NCBI GenBank assembly: GCA_934095965.1
Contig: CAKOKR010000036.1
Span: 1-6,557 of the forward strand
Direction: 5' to 3'
Length of the DNA stretch: 6,557 bases
Source of the DNA: an uncultured Bacilli bacterium
GTDB lineage: Bacteria > Bacillota_I > Bacilli_A > RF39 > UBA660
Below the pieces are notes generated by a model. It was not told the origin of the DNA, searched no databases, and saw only the letters and a program-made list of their open reading frames with translations. Shown here piece by piece: positions 4,555-6,557 of this stretch. Within the stretch, counting starts at the first letter, position 1, and every line of letters begins with the position of its first letter. The position numbers were made by a program, and so were the translations under genes.

Positions 4555-6495
4555 TCATAATTGTATTCTGATCGGGTTTACGGCTGTGCCTTCACCCGAT
4601 GTAAATTTTATCGAAGATGAAAGACTGAAAGACGGGCGAACCGCAATCCCAAGCGAGCTGTCGACATCAGCGCCACGCACATAACCACCACCACGCACGA
4701 AGAACGCATAGTCCGAAGCATCGGAAAGACGCGAAATAGTCCATTCGTATAAACCTGTGTATAGCCAATTATCATTTTTGATGGTTGAATCATCATAATT
4801 TAAAAGTTTTGTTGTCCATGCACTTGGTGCTGCTGCAAATCCATAGTCACTTACATACATTAATCCTATTTTTGCTGTTAATGTTGTATTTGCGTCTTTA
4901 TTTGCTCCTACTTCATAATCATATGCTGTTTTTGCATTTGATCCATATCCATTATCATAAGTCATTCCACCTACATACCATGTTGTGTCTGCTATCATAG
5001 TTTTCCATTTTGCATTTTTGCCATCTAAATATGCTAAGAAGTTTTTATTTAAATTTATTGTATTAGTTGTACTTGTACTCCATGTATTATCTCCTGTTTT
5101 ATTCCATTTATATGAACCTATTTTTGTTAAGTCTCCGTTTCCTTTGTAATATGAAGAATAATCTCCCAATGCTTCTTGATATGTATTTACATATCCTTCA
5201 TTTGTTCCAAGCATATCTGTTGTCGCTCCATCTGCTGATATTAATTTTATTTTACCATCTATTACACCTATTATTCGATATAGATTTTCATGTGGACATG
5301 TAGCTTCATCTGAACCGAAACATACATAGTTTTTTACATTCTTCCATGTTCCAACTCCAACGTATTCCATATTTAAATTTGCTACTCGAGCTGTTAATGC
5401 ATCTGTTTTAACTAAATATGATTTTCCTTTACATGTAGCCTCTGTAACTGGATTAAAATCTCCAGAATCAAAACCAATATTAATACTTTCACCATCCGTA
5501 GTTTTACACGCACCATCTGTCCATGTTACTGGTTTTTCATCTGATAATAATCTTGTTATTGAATTATCCAACCAAAGAGTTATTGCATCACTTTTAATTG
5601 TGTATACTTTTTGACAATCTGTTTCATTTGATGCACCAAATGTTGCATTACTATAAGCACCCTCTATATTTTCACCATTAAAAGTACATGTATTATCACC
5701 TCCAGCATATCTATAAGAGCCATCATTTATACCATTTTCTAGTGTTCCATCATGATGATATATTTTTGATGCACCTGATGCGCTCTTTTGACTTAAACTA
5801 GTAATACAACTTGTTAATGTTTCACCGCCACTACAAACATCACTTAATGAATCAAACATTTCATTTTTTTGAATCATTAACTTAGCACTTAAAACTTTAC
5901 CAGTATTTGCATTTTGATCAGCTTCATAGTTTACAAATGTTATAGTTATATTCCATTTATCTTCTGCTTTTGGTTCTGCTATGATTTCTCTATTATTAAA
6001 AATAGTTACTAATCCACTTTTAGTTGTTATATCATATCCTGATATTTTTTTATTTGTTCTATCTGTAACTTCAGTATATGTTAATCCGGCAATGTTTTTT
6101 ACTTCATTTCCATCTTTATCTGTTATGGTCATTATTAGTTCTGGTTTATTATCTTGAACTGAATAAGTAAAAGTATTATTTTCTATATTTAAATATAAAT
6201 AATAATGTTCTACTGCTTTATTAGTTTTATTATTTGCAGTTAATAATGCACTTGCATATGTTGCTCCAGTTACGCTTCCTTTGTCTTTTCCAAATGTTGT
6301 TTGATCTGCTTCTAGGTTTATATCATCACCTGTTGCAAATGTAAGTACATCTGTTGTATATGTTGTTACATTAACATCTGCGTTAGATGCAGAGCCATAT
6401 TGGTTTTGAAAATACGCGAAAGTAGCTCCAACTACTAGCAATGCTAGTGTTGTTAGTGCTATTGCACTTAATATTATTATTTTTTTCTTTTCCAT
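4555..6495 (-). CDS. DGR target: secreted variable protein with C-type lectin-like end
   Basis: The 646-aa protein is diversified by this DGR. Its N-terminus is MEKKK, a hydrophobic stretch (6-24) and GATFAYF (23-29). This resembles signal peptides processed by SipW-type peptidases (TasA/CalY-like), so export is expected. Residues about 30-215 are beta-rich, with WNITITFVNYEADQN (181-195). A middle part holds eight Cys (221, 230, 270, 294, 330, 355, 392, 400), possibly disulfides. From about 385, including LYRIIGVIDGKIKLIS (405-420), a C-type lectin/FGE-like domain follows, with the VR at 588-621 ending in GIAVRP. A 25-residue tail including GEGTAVNPIRIQ closes the protein. Start: ATG (6493-6495) with AGGAAGGAAG 10 nt upstream; stop TGA. 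No LPxTG motif or C-terminal membrane anchor is visible, so free, fibre-bound or signal-anchored display is open. The ligand is unknown. Confidence 0.93.
   Translation of the reverse strand: MEKKKIIILSAIALTTLALLVVGATFAYFQNQYGSASNADVNVTTYTTDVLTFATGDDINLEADQTTFGKDKGSVTGATYASALLTANNKTNKAVEHYYLYLNIENNTFTYSVQDNKPELIMTITDKDGNEVKNIAGLTYTEVTDRTNKKISGYDITTKSGLVTIFNNREIIAEPKAEDKWNITITFVNYEADQNANTGKVLSAKLMIQKNEMFDSLSDVCSGGETLTSCITSLSQKSASGASKIYHHDGTLENGINDGSYRYAGGDNTCTFNGENIEGAYSNATFGASNETDCQKVYTIKSDAITLWLDNSITRLLSDEKPVTWTDGACKTTDGESINIGFDSGDFNPVTEATCKGKSYLVKTDALTARVANLNMEYVGVGTWKNVKNYVCFGSDEATCPHENLYRIIGVIDGKIKLISADGATTDMLGTNEGYVNTYQEALGDYSSYYKGNGDLTKIGSYKWNKTGDNTWSTSTTNTINLNKNFLAYLDGKNAKWKTMIADTTWYVGGMTYDNGYGSNAKTAYDYEVGANKDANTTLTAKIGLMYVSDYGFAAAPSAWTTKLLNYDDSTIKNDNWLYTGLYEWTISRLSDASDYAFFVRGGGYVRGADVDSSLGIAVRPSFSLSSSIKFTSGEGTAVNPIRIQL
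4571..4600. repeat. Inverted repeat just after the VR (possible cruciform)
   Basis: ATCGGGT (4571-4577) and ACCCGAT (4594-4600) form a perfect 7-bp stem. Inside it GGC (4582-4584) pairs with GCC (4588-4590) around a 3-nt loop. It lies 31 bp past the VR homing end, within the codons for the protein tail. The Bordetella phage DGR needs a DNA hairpin a few bases past its VR for efficient retrohoming. This one is further away and has a larger loop, so equivalence is inference. Confidence 0.45.
4632..4645 (-). other. Initiation-of-mutagenic-homing element (IMH) of VR
   Basis: TGCGGTTCGCCCGT at the coding 3' end of the VR is adenine-free and identical to the TR end. It marks where cDNA integration is expected to start at the target. 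It encodes the conserved A-V-R-P of the lectin-fold end, so protein and DNA constraints coincide. Confidence 0.7.
4632..4739 (-). repeat. DGR variable repeat (VR) in the target gene
   Basis: Recipient of mutagenised cDNA, covering residues 588-621 plus part of codon 586. Compared with the TR, 23 bases differ, all where the TR has adenine. Residue changes TR to VR: N590L, D593A, N595D, N596Y, N599F, N601R, D602G, D603G, N605Y, N607R, D608G, D609A, N610D, N613S, N615L and N617I. Sixteen codons are altered and no stop has been created. The scaffold residues between them (S588, R589, S591, D592, A597, F598, V600, G604, V606, V611, D612, S614, G616, A618, V619, R620, P621) are unchanged. This is typical of a lectin-fold VR with surface-facing variable side chains. 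Confidence 0.98.
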
Positions 6496-6505
6496 TTTAA
6501 AAAGA

Positions 6506-6515
6506 CTTCCTTCCT
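6506..6515 (-). promoter_or_regulatory. Ribosome binding site of the target gene
   Basis: Minus-strand AGGAAGGAAG ends 10 nt upstream of the ATG at 6495 and has two overlapping AGGAAG cores. It supports this start and suggests good translation. No -35/-10 pair is visible between it and the window edge. Confidence 0.6.
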
Positions 6516-6557
6516 ATTCCGAAGCCTCTATTCCGAAGCCTCTATTCCGAAGCCTCT
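6516..6557. repeat. Three exact 14-bp tandem repeats in the target leader
   Basis: The unit ATTCCGAAGCCTCT occurs at 6516-6529, 6530-6543 and 6544-6557 with no mismatch and runs into the window edge, so the true copy number is unknown. It begins directly upstream of the ribosome site. A 14-bp unit in a leader could vary by slippage or bind a regulator. Ending exactly at the window edge also fits an assembly break in a repeat. Confidence 0.9.

Noticed and set aside
4135..4739. CRISPR or ordinary gene-duplication origin of the 108-bp repeat pair
   Set aside because: There are only two copies and no spacer array. The differences are restricted to one template base, which drift or duplication would not produce.
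4608..5303. Frames of 62, 71 and 78 codons overlapping the target gene
   Set aside because: They are other-frame shadows of the 646-aa target, with skewed His/Leu composition and no start signals.

Overview
The window holds a complete diversity-generating retroelement (DGR). Its parts, all on the minus strand, are a secreted target protein with a variable repeat (VR), a matching template repeat (TR), a structured spacer, two accessory genes and a reverse transcriptase. The DNA is very AT-rich, the Shine-Dalgarno sites are Firmicutes-like, and TGA is a stop (it ends three genes) while Trp is TGG. The target has a signal peptide resembling those processed by SipW. Together these suggest a low-GC Gram-positive gut-type bacterium (Bacilli/Clostridia, translation table 11), not a TGA=Trp Mycoplasma. 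This placement is inference. No phage structural gene is visible, so the DGR looks cellular.

Layout in transcription order (right to left). 6516-6557: three exact 14-bp tandem repeats running into the window edge. 6495-4555: target protein of 646 aa with an N-terminal signal, a beta-rich N-terminal region, a Cys-rich middle and a C-type-lectin/FGE-like end carrying the VR (4739-4632). 4571-4600: an inverted repeat just after the VR. 4554-4243: no clear gene; two similar hairpins that pair fully only as minus-strand RNA, and a possible promoter. 4242-4135: TR. 4134-3952: spacer with three potential hairpins and a possible 15-aa leader peptide. 3951-3571: MutS domain I-like accessory protein. 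3590-3240: Avd. 3247-2180: DGR reverse transcriptase. 2187-1951: unrecognised 78-aa ORF. These four genes overlap one another. 1950-1796: a palindrome and a sigma-A-type promoter. 1795-305: membrane GT2 glycosyltransferase. 304-1: a possible 35-aa ORF and hairpins.

TR and VR align without gaps over 108 bp at a 497-bp offset. By hand count there are 23 mismatches, and every one lies at an adenine of the coding-strand TR (32 adenines in all). That is the signature of adenine-specific mutagenic retrohoming. The 14 bp at the coding 3' end contain no adenine and are identical in both repeats, as expected for the initiation-of-mutagenic-homing element. Sixteen codons inside the repeat now encode different residues from the TR. 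The expected working model is that TR RNA is copied by RT with Avd, possibly with the MutS-like protein, with errors opposite adenines. The cDNA then replaces the VR, diversifying the ligand face of an exported protein. The glycosyltransferase has its own promoter and is probably unrelated.
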